Assembly (NCBI RefSeq): GCF_030534315.2
Contig: NZ_CP130558.2
Span: 1,850,501 to 1,914,500, forward strand
Reading direction: 5' to 3'
DNA length: 64,000 nucleotides
Origin: Thermoanaerobacterium sp. CMT5567-10
GTDB lineage: Bacteria > Bacillota > Thermoanaerobacteria > Thermoanaerobacterales > Thermoanaerobacteraceae
Positions within the stretch are counted from its first letter, which is position 1. Each line of letters begins with the position of its first letter. The notes under the pieces are model-generated. The model did no database searches. It was not told the origin of the DNA and saw only the letters and a list, made by a program, of their open reading frames with translations. Positions 1 through 7,990 of the stretch are shown here, one piece after another. A program made the translations under genes and the position numbers.

Positions 1-73
1 GGTCAGGATTTTTAAATCATTGGAAATCCAATTGAAGGATATCTTTCAGAATTAAATGTAAGGTGTGGTTTTT

Positions 74-424
74 GTGAAGAATGTATATGATGATAAAAAA
101 ATAAAGCAAATGCTTGCTGATGTTGAGAAAAGAATGAGAGATTTATTTTATCAAAAGCTCGATGCAATTATTTTGTACGGTTCTTATGCTCGCGGAGATT
201 TTACGTATGATTCTGATGTAGATATTATGGTGTTAGTTGATGAAAAAGAGGACGATCTTAAAAAGCATGATGATAAAATAACGGATATTATGGTTGATTT
301 ATCATTAAAATATGATATTGTCATTTCCTTATATGTTCAAAGTGTTCAGAATTATAATAAGTATGTGAAGATGCTTCCATTCTACAAAAATGTTCAGAAA
401 GAAGGCATAAGAGTCTATGGATGA
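74..424 (+). CDS. MNT-type nucleotidyltransferase (antitoxin-like), 116 aa
   Basis: Small protein of the DNA polymerase beta-like minimal nucleotidyltransferase (MNT) family. It has the GSYARGD signature at residues 36-42, the metal-binding D-x-D at 48 and 50, and a third acidic residue near Asp81. In MNT-HEPN toxin-antitoxin modules this protein modifies and neutralises a HEPN ribonuclease. I chose GTG at 74 because AAGGTG at 60-65 lies 8 nt upstream; the frame is open to a GTG at 65, which would overlap that site. A 22-codon reading frame overlaps the stop codon where a HEPN gene would normally sit, so the pair seems to have lost its toxin. The family call is good; the cellular role here is inference. 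Confidence 0.8.
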   Translation: MKNVYDDKKIKQMLADVEKRMRDLFYQKLDAIILYGSYARGDFTYDSDVDIMVLVDEKEDDLKKHDDKITDIMVDLSLKYDIVISLYVQSVQNYNKYVKMLPFYKNVQKEGIRVYG

Positions 425-485
425 TTTTATAAAAGAATTAGCTATGTACGACTATGTCAAGGGGAAATTATCTGATGTTTGTTGA
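417..485 (+). pseudogene. Possible truncated HEPN partner of the MNT gene, 22 codons
   Basis: An ATG at 417 overlaps the end of the nucleotidyltransferase gene and opens a 22-codon frame ending in TGA at 483-485. A partner gene overlapping by a few bases is the usual MNT-HEPN arrangement, and the peptide is charged and helix-prone as a HEPN N-terminus would be. HEPN proteins are normally 100-140 residues, so this would be a stub without the RNase motif. It could equally be a chance frame. Confidence 0.3.
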
Positions 486-505
486 AATATGATTGTATAT
501 TCCTT

Positions 506-543
506 TAAAAAAAGCAATCAGCATATGCTGATTGCTTTTTTTT
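506..543. terminator. Intrinsic terminator, perfect palindrome
   Basis: A perfect inverted repeat with arms AGCAATCAGCAT and ATGCTGATTGCT is flanked by A-runs on the left and T-runs on the right. It would terminate transcription in both directions and separates the MNT remnant from the glycosyltransferase cluster. Confidence 0.9.
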
Positions 544-633
544 CACACAGAAATCACACATTTTTTTAATTTTTTTGCAACATTTAAGTCTTATAATTTT
601 TATAGACACATTAAAAGAAAAGGAGAAAAGGCG

Positions 634-2241
634 ATGGGTAAAAAGGTGCTAAAATACAGCTTGGCATTTGTCTTGGCTTTGTCAGTGATTCTAAGCATAT
701 ACTCACTATACAATTACAGTGGAAGTACAGAGGGGTTTAGAGGAAATTTTCAGCATAATTTTACACAAGGCAGCACAAACAGAAGTTGGGGAAGTGGAAA
801 CACAAATCAAGGTCTTTGGCAGAGAGGCAACTTTCCTCAAGGAAATGCACAAAGTGGGCAATCCCAATGGCAGATGCCCCGCAGTAGAGGAGATTTTGGG
901 GGATTTAGGGGAACATCATCAAAGTACGGCGTGTATATAATGGCATACGCGGCAATCGTGTTTTTGCTGTTTATTTTAAGCTACTACGCTTTGGAGAATA
1001 AAAAATTTAAGCTTGACTTTCAAAGCGACAAATTCATAATAATAGCACTATTTTTGATAGGATTTTTTATGCGGCTTTACATAGCTGCAACTATTGAAGG
1101 TTTTTCAGGAGATATAGGGCTTTTTAGAAGCTGGGCACAGTCAGCGGCACAAGACCTCTTAAACTTTTATAAAAATACTCCAAGCTGTGATTACCCACCA
1201 CTTTACATCTATGTGCTTTACATTGTAGGCAAAATAGCTGCAATCGGCAATCTTTCTCATTTCTACACGGTACTTTTAAAGCTTCCGTCCATTGTGGCTG
1301 ATATTACCACATCGTACATTATATATAAAATAGCTAAAAGATACTTTTCCAAAAACATCAGTGCATTCATATCGGCTTTGTACATTTTCAATCCGGCCGT
1401 ATTTATAAATTCATCTGCGTGGGGACAGGTAGACTCATTTTTCACAATGCTTGTAATAATAGCGGTGTACTTTTTGTCAGAGAAAAAGTTGTGGCTTTCA
1501 TCAGTGTTTTTCACCGCGGCAGTGCTTATGAAGCCACAGGGAATCATATTTGCGCCAGTCCTGTTTTTTGAGATTGTAAATGAGAGAAGTTTGAAAAATT
1601 TCTTAAAAGCTTTTGTGGCGTCACTGGTTACGGCAGTTATAGTATTAGTGCCGTTTGCCATAGGTCAAGATCCTTTGTGGATATTTAAGCTGTATGAAAA
1701 GACTATTTCAGAGTATCCATACGCATCAGTAAATGGCTTCAACTTCTATGGATTGCTGGGAGCAAACTATGTGAATTCTGGTACAAAATTGTTTGTGTTT
1801 AGCTACAGCACTTGGGGATTTATCTTCATAGTTTTAACGACTGCATTTTCGTGGTTTATATACATTAAAGGAAAAAACAGCAAATTGTCATTTTTATCAG
1901 CTTTAATTCAGATCGCAGGTGTATTTACATTTTCAACAGGGATGCATGAGAGGTACTTATTTCCTGCTGCAGCATTAGCTATATTAGCATTTTTATATGT
2001 AAAAGACATAAGGCTATTTGGGCTGTATGTTTTATTTAGCATAACAAGCTTTCTAAATATGTACTACGTCCTGTTTGGAGGTTTGAGAAATTCTTTTGGG
2101 TTTATACCTATGATAGTTTCGTTGGCAAATGTGGTGATGGCAGTCTATCTTGCAAAAGTATCTTATGATGTGGCTGTATTAAATAAGATTTACACTGCTG
2201 ATGAAGGCATGAAATCACACGAAATTCACACAACTATTTGA
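634..2241 (+). CDS. Gpi18-like membrane mannosyltransferase (GT-C fold), 535 aa
   Basis: Polytopic membrane protein with about 10-12 hydrophobic segments, resembling the bacterial Gpi18-like/DUF2029 GT-C glycosyltransferases that use polyprenyl-phosphate sugars. An acidic motif in the first large outer loop (GFSGDIGLF) fits the GT-C catalytic Asp. Between the first membrane segment and the second (about residues 28-85) lies a Gly/Asn/Gln/Ser-rich low-complexity stretch. The frame is open upstream to 532, but ATG 634 has AGGAG at 621-625 at good spacing and starts a normal signal-anchor sequence. It is the first gene of a four-gene surface-glycosylation cluster. Acceptor and sugar are unknown. 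Confidence 0.8.
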   Translation: MGKKVLKYSLAFVLALSVILSIYSLYNYSGSTEGFRGNFQHNFTQGSTNRSWGSGNTNQGLWQRGNFPQGNAQSGQSQWQMPRSRGDFGGFRGTSSKYGVYIMAYAAIVFLLFILSYYALENKKFKLDFQSDKFIIIALFLIGFFMRLYIAATIEGFSGDIGLFRSWAQSAAQDLLNFYKNTPSCDYPPLYIYVLYIVGKIAAIGNLSHFYTVLLKLPSIVADITTSYIIYKIAKRYFSKNISAFISALYIFNPAVFINSSAWGQVDSFFTMLVIIAVYFLSEKKLWLSSVFFTAAVLMKPQGIIFAPVLFFEIVNERSLKNFLKAFVASLVTAVIVLVPFAIGQDPLWIFKLYEKTISEYPYASVNGFNFYGLLGANYVNSGTKLFVFSYSTWGFIFIVLTTAFSWFIYIKGKNSKLSFLSALIQIAGVFTFSTGMHERYLFPAAALAILAFLYVKDIRLFGLYVLFSITSFLNMYYVLFGGLRNSFGFIPMIVSLANVVMAVYLAKVSYDVAVLNKIYTADEGMKSHEIHTTI

Positions 2242-2361
2242 AACTTATAAGATATTTTAAGGGTATATTTAAGACAACAAGAATTTAGAGTAGAATTGTG
2301 AATTTATAATATGAAAAATTTATTAATTAAATTGCAGCAAAAAAAGGATTGGAGGATGACT

Positions 2362-4518
2362 ATGAAAAAATTGAAGTTTAACAAAGATTCTATTGGGTTA
2401 TATTTAATTTTACTATTATCAGCAATATTGAATTTTACCAATTTAAGTATTGAAGGATATGCAAACCAGTATTACGCTGCAGGCGTAAAAAGCATGAGCA
2501 TGAGCCTTAAAAACTTTTTCTTCGTTTCATACGATCCGGCTGGATTTGTCACGATAGACAAGCCGCCATTAGGATTTTGGATACAGACTATTTTTGTCAA
2601 GATATTTGGATTTAATGGCATAAGCATATTGCTTCCGCAGGCTATAGCAGGTGTCATATCCGTAGCGCTTATATACATCCTAGTAAAAAGGTATTTTGGC
2701 AAGACAGCGGGGCTTATATCTGCACTGGTTTTGGCTGTTACACCTGTATTTGTGGCAGACAGCAGAAATAATACCATTGACAATATGCTGCTTATGACGC
2801 TTTTGTTTGCGGTTTTAGCGCTTATGAAAGCCTTAGACACAGGTAAACTTAAGTATTTGCTATTAAGCTTATTTTTAGTGGGCGTTGGTTTTAATGTAAA
2901 GATGCTGGAGGCATACATGATAATCCCAGCAGTGTATATCACGTACGTTTTGGCGTCAAAGATAAGTTTAAAGAAAAGAATAGGTTATTTGTCATTGGCT
3001 ACTGTTGTGCTACTTATTGTATCGCTTTCGTGGGCTATCATTGTTGACATGACTCCACAAAGCATGAGGCCTTATGTAGGCAGCAGTACAGACAACTCAG
3101 AGCTGGAACTCATAATAGGCCACAATGGGCTTGAAAGACTTGGGCTTGGCAGAAATACAGGTTTTGGCGGTGGTCGCATAGGAAATTTCAATGGTGGAGA
3201 ATTCCGAAGAAATTTTGGCAATTTCAACGGTCAATTTAATCAAGGTACATCACAAGTGACACAAACACAAAGGACATCAGTAGATGCTGTATCAAGCGCT
3301 ACTAAGAATGGCAACGGCTCAAATGGCAGTCAAAATAATACACCATCTGCAAGCCAAGGCAACTACGGGCAAAATGGGACAAATCCAAACTTCGCAGGTG
3401 GCAATTTTGAAAGGCCAAACGGCAATAGAGGTGGCATGGGCGGTGCCTTCGGTGGAGATGAAAAAGCCAGCATATTGAGGCTTTTTTCAAACAACAGCTT
3501 GTCTGACCAGATAATATGGCTTTTCCCGATGGCTATCTTCGGAATTTTAGCAGAACTTTTAAGAAAAAGGCTTAAAAGGCCATTTGATGATGGCAGGAAG
3601 CTTTCATTGATACTGTGGATTTCATGGCTTGTGCCCGTATTTATATACTTCAGCTTTACTACAGGCATGTTCCATCCGTATTATTTGACGATGATGGCCC
3701 AACCTATAGCGGCACTAACAGGCATAGGTATTGTTTCAATGTGGGAAATGTACCAAGAAGGCGGTGCAAAGTCATGGCTTTTGCCCCTGTCGCTTATAGC
3801 TGACGGGTTAGTTGAGCTTCTCATATTGTACTATCATTACAATACGTCTAATCTCACAAAGTACATCATGTTAGCTGTTGCAGTGCTTTCTATCGGTTCA
3901 GCGATAGTTTTGTCATTGATGACTTTTGCAAAGAATGGCGGATTTAAAGTCAAAAAGGCGATGCTTATAGTTGGTGTAATAGGGCTTTTGATAGCACCTG
4001 CAGTTTGGTCTGCCACAACGCTTTTCTATCCAATGAACGGCACTATGCCATCTGCAGGATTAGAGCTGGCGACAGGTAGAAATAGGTTTGTTTTCGGAGG
4101 CGGAGATATAAATAGCAATGCAGATTCTAAGCTTATAAGCTTCCTTGAGAAAAACAAAGGCAGCGCAAAGTATCTTTTAGTCGTATCATCATCACAAAGT
4201 GCCGGTGCCGATAGCATAATTATAAAGACAGGCGAACCTGTGATGGCATTAGGAGGCTTTTCAGGCTCAGACAATATTTTGACCCTAAGTCAATTTAAAG
4301 AGCTTGTCAAAAAAGGTGAAGTAAGATACGTGATGACTGGCGGCATGGATAGAGGCTCCAATAGTGAGATAATGAACTGGGTAAGAGAAAATGGAAAGCT
4401 TGTGCCAACAAGTGAATGGAGCAGCACAAGTGCTACGCAAAATGTCAATGGCTTCGGAGGATTTGGAGGAAGAGATTTTGGAGAGCTTTATGATCTTAAA
4501 GGTGTCAATGTCAACTGA
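2362..4518 (+). CDS. GT39/ArnT-type glycosyltransferase, YkcB-like, 718 aa
   Basis: Large GT-C glycosyltransferase of the PMT/ArnT superfamily, closest in layout to Bacillus YkcB: an N-terminal membrane domain with a DKPPLGFW motif near residue 57, then a long extracytoplasmic Gly/Asn/Gln-rich loop (about residues 270-370), more membrane segments, and a soluble C-terminal domain. YkcB-like enzymes transfer a sugar from a polyprenyl-phosphate donor outside the membrane. The GT2 and GtrA genes directly downstream could make and flip that donor, as in B. subtilis ykcBC. ATG 2362 is preferred over 2311 because GGAGG at 2351-2355 lies 6 nt before it. The acceptor is unknown. Confidence 0.85.
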   Translation: MKKLKFNKDSIGLYLILLLSAILNFTNLSIEGYANQYYAAGVKSMSMSLKNFFFVSYDPAGFVTIDKPPLGFWIQTIFVKIFGFNGISILLPQAIAGVISVALIYILVKRYFGKTAGLISALVLAVTPVFVADSRNNTIDNMLLMTLLFAVLALMKALDTGKLKYLLLSLFLVGVGFNVKMLEAYMIIPAVYITYVLASKISLKKRIGYLSLATVVLLIVSLSWAIIVDMTPQSMRPYVGSSTDNSELELIIGHNGLERLGLGRNTGFGGGRIGNFNGGEFRRNFGNFNGQFNQGTSQVTQTQRTSVDAVSSATKNGNGSNGSQNNTPSASQGNYGQNGTNPNFAGGNFERPNGNRGGMGGAFGGDEKASILRLFSNNSLSDQIIWLFPMAIFGILAELLRKRLKRPFDDGRKLSLILWISWLVPVFIYFSFTTGMFHPYYLTMMAQPIAALTGIGIVSMWEMYQEGGAKSWLLPLSLIADGLVELLILYYHYNTSNLTKYIMLAVAVLSIGSAIVLSLMTFAKNGGFKVKKAMLIVGVIGLLIAPAVWSATTLFYPMNGTMPSAGLELATGRNRFVFGGGDINSNADSKLISFLEKNKGSAKYLLVVSSSQSAGADSIIIKTGEPVMALGGFSGSDNILTLSQFKELVKKGEVRYVMTGGMDRGSNSEIMNWVRENGKLVPTSEWSSTSATQNVNGFGGFGGRDFGELYDLKGVNVN

Positions 4519-4559
4519 CATTGACACTTAGTATAAATATTTTGAAAGAAGGGATAGAT

Positions 4560-5528
4560 GTGTCTGATATAAAGTATTCAGTTGTTATACCTGTGTACAA
4601 CGAAGAACTTCTTATTGAAGAATCGTACAGGCGGCTAAAAAGAGTCATGGACTCAACTAATGAGACTTACGAGCTTATATTTGTAGATGACGGAAGCCAT
4701 GACAAGTCAGCGGAGATTCTAAGTAGGATAAGCCTGAATGATAGAAATGTGAAACTTATAAGCTTTTCAAGGAACTTTGGGCATCAGACAGCCATAACCG
4801 CTGGCATGGATAATGCGAAAGGTGATGCTGTTGTTGTCATCGATGCAGATCTACAGGATCCACCTGAAGTGATACTAAAGATGATTGAGAAGTGGAAAGA
4901 AGGATACGACGTCGTATACGGCAAAAGGGCGGAAAGAAAAGGAGAGTCTTTCTTTAAGCTCTTTACAGCCAGATTATTTTATAGGATTTTAAAAAGTCTT
5001 ACGAATGTAGATATACCAGTTGATACGGGAGACTTCAGGCTTATTGACAGGAAAGTCTGCGACGTGATGAATTCACTTAACTCCATAAGGGAAAAAAACA
5101 GGTATATAAGAGGTCTTGTAAGTTGGGTAGGCTTTAGGCAGATTGGCGTTGAATATGTGAGAGACCCAAGGCTTGCTGGTGAGACCAAGTACACGCTAAA
5201 GAAAATGCTTAAGCTTGCTATGGACGGTATAACGTCGTTTTCCTACGTACCGCTGAAATTACCGTTGAATTTGGGAATTTTCCTGACAGCGGCGGGTTTT
5301 GTGTATTTGATTGTAGAGCTTGTTTTAAAGATTGCAGGCGTTGATGTATCAACCTTAAACACAGTCATAGCTGTAAATATGATTTTATTTGGCGCAAACT
5401 TTTTAGTTTTAGGTGCATTTGGTGAGTATATTGGCAGAATATACGACGAGGTAAGAGACAGACCGCTTTACATTATAGCGAGAAAGGTGGGGTTTGATGA
5501 TGGAAAGACAGGAGAAAAGAGACAATAG
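4560..5528 (+). CDS. GT2 polyprenyl-phosphate glycosyltransferase (YkcC/GtrB-like), 322 aa
   Basis: Membrane-anchored family 2 glycosyltransferase. The N-terminus has PVYNEE (11-16), FVDDGS (41-46) and the nucleotide-sugar-binding DAD with LQDPPE (95-103). Two C-terminal membrane segments (about 235-255 and 270-295) match DPM1/GtrB-type enzymes that load a sugar onto undecaprenyl phosphate at the inner membrane face. The start is GTG 4560 behind AAGAAGGG; a TTG at 4521 in the same frame has no ribosome binding site. The gene overlaps gtrA downstream, so donor synthesis and flipping are translationally coupled. It probably supplies the YkcB-like enzyme upstream. Confidence 0.88.
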   Translation: MSDIKYSVVIPVYNEELLIEESYRRLKRVMDSTNETYELIFVDDGSHDKSAEILSRISLNDRNVKLISFSRNFGHQTAITAGMDNAKGDAVVVIDADLQDPPEVILKMIEKWKEGYDVVYGKRAERKGESFFKLFTARLFYRILKSLTNVDIPVDTGDFRLIDRKVCDVMNSLNSIREKNRYIRGLVSWVGFRQIGVEYVRDPRLAGETKYTLKKMLKLAMDGITSFSYVPLKLPLNLGIFLTAAGFVYLIVELVLKIAGVDVSTLNTVIAVNMILFGANFLVLGAFGEYIGRIYDEVRDRPLYIIARKVGFDDGKTGEKRQ

Positions 5529-5904
5529 CAAAATGGGGCTAATACAGTTCGTAAAGTTTAATCTGGTAGGCATCGTAAATACTTTAGTGGATTTTTCGGT
5601 TTTTACCGTCCTTACGTTTTTTGGAATGTACTACATGGTAGCACAAGTCATATCGTATAGCTGCGGTGTCGCAAACAGCTTTGTGATGAATAAATACTGG
5701 ACATTTGGCGACAAATCATCACCACATGGCTACGAAGTATTCAAATTTATCGCTGTGAATGCTGTGTCATTAGCGGTGTCTCTTTCGATTCTGTACCCGC
5801 TAAAGCCGGCCGTCGGCGTACTTTCTGCTAAGATTATTGCCACATTGTTCTCAATGATGATAAACTTTGTAGGCAGCAAGCTTTGGGTATTTAAGAAGGC
5901 CTAG
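5497..5904 (+). CDS. GtrA-like flippase, 135 aa
   Basis: Four predicted membrane helices and the family pattern FVKFNLVGIVNTLVDF near the N-terminus and NYWTF-like NKYWTF before the third helix identify a GtrA protein, thought to flip polyprenyl-phosphate sugars across the membrane. It starts within the last codons of the GT2 gene (start ATG 5497 or 5500, AAGGTGGGG upstream). Its 3' end overlaps the convergent initiator-like gene by 14 bp, an unusually tight junction with no terminator between them. Confidence 0.88.
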   Translation: MMERQEKRDNSKMGLIQFVKFNLVGIVNTLVDFSVFTVLTFFGMYYMVAQVISYSCGVANSFVMNKYWTFGDKSSPHGYEVFKFIAVNAVSLAVSLSILYPLKPAVGVLSAKIIATLFSMMINFVGSKLWVFKKA

Positions 5905-6811
5905 TCCTCCTTCTTGATACTTCCAATAGCTTTCTCTCCAGCTCATCTACGTCGTATTTCCTCTGTGGATATGAATTAAAGTAGTTTCTTGGTGCCGTAT
6001 TTGACGATGCGGCATCTTTTAGTATTGATTTGTCTTTTAAGTAGTTTTGGATGACTCTTTCTAGGAATTTTGCAGGATATTTTATGTCTTTTCCCTTCAT
6101 GCGGGCTATACACAAGCTCATTTCGTCTTCTGTAAGATGATACTTGTCTTTAAGCATATCTTTGTCTATGTACTTAGGCGTATTTTCACTTTTTTGATGC
6201 ATCATATCATTGATATGATTGATAGATATACTATCACAATTAATATCTATCATATCATTCATATCTGATATGATCATATTGCCTTCACTTTTTGAAAATG
6301 TAATTTTATCAATGTTTTTAGCATCATCTCTTCTTTCACTATCTGAAACACGGCTTTCAGTTTTTTTATCCGCATATTCATTTTTGTCGATGTAAGGAAT
6401 ATCATTAAAATCACTACATGTCATTTTTTGCCAATCACAAAATTCTGTTATTCTACCATATTCGTCATATTTGTACGTGACGCCATCAATGGATGTATTT
6501 TGTCTTATCATGTAATATTTCTTTTGACGCAATTTATCTTCATTGTCGACGAAACAGACTAAAAACCCATCTTTTATAGCATTTTTCAAGCTTTTACTTA
6601 TGATGCCTGTTGATAGACCTGTGCCATCGTCTATTCTTTTGCCACTTTCATATTTTCCCTTCTGAATTTCATCGATAGTAAGCTTTACTGGTTCAATACG
6701 TCCATTCTTTATTGTATGCTTTGCAATGTACATTATGATTTTTAACTGTGAGCCAGGTATTGAAGATAGACTTTCAAAAAAACTTACTGGTAATTCTAAG
6801 AAACCATTCAT
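5891..6811 (-). CDS. Replication-initiator-like winged-helix protein, 306 aa
   Basis: The N-terminal ~100 residues look like the winged helix of phage/plasmid replication proteins: an LKIIMYIAKHT helix, then a TGLSTGIISKSLKNAIKDGFL recognition-helix region shared with Rep-O and DnaD-type initiators. The middle (about 120-230) is low complexity and rich in Asp, Ile, Met and Asn. The C-terminal region (about 230-290) contains a DEMSLCIARM helix and a YPAKFLERVIQNY segment as in replisome organisers. The start is ATG 6811 behind GGGGG; the frame continues to 6868 but that part lies inside an upstream palindrome. The gene is unlike its neighbours and probably came with a mobile replicon or phage. 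Exact family not certain. Confidence 0.6.
   Translation of the reverse strand: MNGFLELPVSFFESLSSIPGSQLKIIMYIAKHTIKNGRIEPVKLTIDEIQKGKYESGKRIDDGTGLSTGIISKSLKNAIKDGFLVCFVDNEDKLRQKKYYMIRQNTSIDGVTYKYDEYGRITEFCDWQKMTCSDFNDIPYIDKNEYADKKTESRVSDSERRDDAKNIDKITFSKSEGNMIISDMNDMIDINCDSISINHINDMMHQKSENTPKYIDKDMLKDKYHLTEDEMSLCIARMKGKDIKYPAKFLERVIQNYLKDKSILKDAASSNTAPRNYFNSYPQRKYDVDELERKLLEVSRRRTRPS
6201..6274. repeat. Four alternating copies of a 9-bp iteron-like repeat
   Basis: The 9-mer ATCATATCA occurs at 6201-6209 and 6249-6257, and its complement TGATATGAT at 6211-6219 and 6266-6274. Between them GATAGATAT (6221-6229) pairs with ATATCTATC (6243-6251). The block therefore forms nested inverted repeats inside the initiator-like coding sequence, at the point where the encoded protein is low complexity. 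Confidence 0.75.
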
Positions 6812-6841
6812 TTTTTCAACCCCCATTTTCATTTTTTGATT

Positions 6842-7031
6842 TTGGAAAATATTATTAAAAGCGAACAATTAATGAAGCTTTCGTAATATATCACGATGAA
6901 TGTAGCGCAGTTTGGCGTATGAGCGAAAGCGAAAGCCGTCACAACGCATAGACGGCGTTAGCCAAACAAGTGAAGAGAATCGATGATATATGTGATAAGC
7001 GGAATTTGTGAGCGTTAATAATATTTTCCAA
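6842..7031. repeat. 190-bp palindromic element with perfect 17-bp terminal inverted repeats
   Basis: TTGGAAAATATTATTAA at 6842-6858 is repeated exactly, inverted, at 7015-7031. Further in, ATATATCACGAT (6886-6897) pairs with ATCGATGATATAT (6979-6991), GTTTGGC (6910-6916) with GCCAAAC (6961-6967) and GCCGTC (6935-6940) with GACGGC (6951-6956). The centre is more GC-rich than the flanks. It could be a MITE-like element, a structured leader of the minus-strand gene, or part of a replication origin. No convincing target-site duplication was seen. The rest of 6812-7165 holds only the fructose operon promoter. Confidence 0.75.
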
Positions 7032-7080
7032 GTTTATACTTATAATATAGTAAAAAAGTGAAAATGTTATATATAAACAA

Positions 7081-7109
7081 TTGACAAAAAAACATTTTCA
7101 TTATATAAT
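7081..7109 (+). promoter_or_regulatory. Sigma-A promoter of the fructose operon
   Basis: A consensus TTGACA (7081-7086) and TATAAT (7104-7109) with a 17-nt spacer lie 57 nt upstream of fruR. The AT-rich stretch after the -10 holds repeated ATAAATNATC-like words that could be the FruR operator. Confidence 0.85.
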
Positions 7110-7165
7110 CATAAATGAGCATAAATAATCAAAAATTATCATCTATTTTGAATGGATGTGATTAA

Positions 7166-7990
7166 ATGTTTGGCGAAGAGCGCAGGATGAAGATAGCAGA
7201 GCTCTTAAGCAAAGATAAAAGCATGACAGTGTCAGAACTTAGCGAAATATTAGGTGTATCAGAGTCAACCATAAGAAGAGATCTCAGAATGCTGGAACTT
7301 GACGGCTTTATACAGAGGACACACGGCGGTGCCATATTGAATACGCATACACATTATGAGCCATCTTTCGTGGAAAAAGAGGATTATGAGCTTCCATCGA
7401 AGATGAAAATCGGAAAAATTGCTGCGTCTCTAATCGAAGAAGGCGACTCGATAATACTGGACGCTGGCACTACCACATTGATGATTGCAAAATCTTTACC
7501 AGACATACATCTTACGGTTGTTACGAATTCGCCGTTAATTGCGATAGAATTATCAAGTTATCACAATATTGAACTTATTGTAACAGGTGGTATAGAGAGG
7601 CTTAATACAAAGGCGCTTGTAGGACCTATAGCTGAAATGGTAATTAGAAATTTCAAAGTAGATAAGGCTTTTATTGGTGCAAATGCGGTATCTTATGAAA
7701 ACGGCCTTATGACTCCTGACATTATAGAAGCAAATACAAAAAAGGCCATGATTGAAGTTTCGAATGAGGTTTACGCTGTTGTTGACCATACGAAATTTGG
7801 CAAGAAGTCTTTCGTGAAATTTGCCGATATCGGTGATATAACGGCCATTATAACTGACGATGAACTGGACTATGAGATAGTGAAGAAGTATGAGCAGGTA
7901 AATGTGGATGTATTAAATTTTGGAAAGGATGTAGCAGATGATAACGACAGTGACCATAAACCCGGCGATAGACAGAACATTGATAATTGA
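7166..7990 (+). CDS. fruR: DeoR-family fructose operon repressor, 274 aa
   Basis: DeoR/GlpR-type regulator. The winged helix at residues 1-57 has the family signature VSESTIRRDLRMLE, followed by QRTHGGA at the hinge. The C-terminal effector domain (75-240) includes DAGTTT and GGIERL motifs used for binding a phosphorylated sugar. It is the first gene of the operon and its stop overlaps the start of fruK, so it is probably autoregulated and relieved by fructose-1-phosphate. ATG 7166 is preceded by GGATGTGA. Normal length for the family. Confidence 0.9.
   Translation: MFGEERRMKIAELLSKDKSMTVSELSEILGVSESTIRRDLRMLELDGFIQRTHGGAILNTHTHYEPSFVEKEDYELPSKMKIGKIAASLIEEGDSIILDAGTTTLMIAKSLPDIHLTVVTNSPLIAIELSSYHNIELIVTGGIERLNTKALVGPIAEMVIRNFKVDKAFIGANAVSYENGLMTPDIIEANTKKAMIEVSNEVYAVVDHTKFGKKSFVKFADIGDITAIITDDELDYEIVKKYEQVNVDVLNFGKDVADDNDSDHKPGDRQNIDN

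Noticed and set aside
719-940. 73-codon frame inside the Gpi18-like gene
   Set aside because: Out-of-frame shadow of the Gly/Asn-rich loop.
2256-2273. TTTAAG-N6-TTTAAG direct repeat before the YkcB-like gene as a response-regulator box
   Set aside because: AT-rich and off the usual 10-11 bp phase; chance match is likely.
6201-6274. CRISPR-like array
   Set aside because: Repeats are 9 bp, inverted and without regular spacers.
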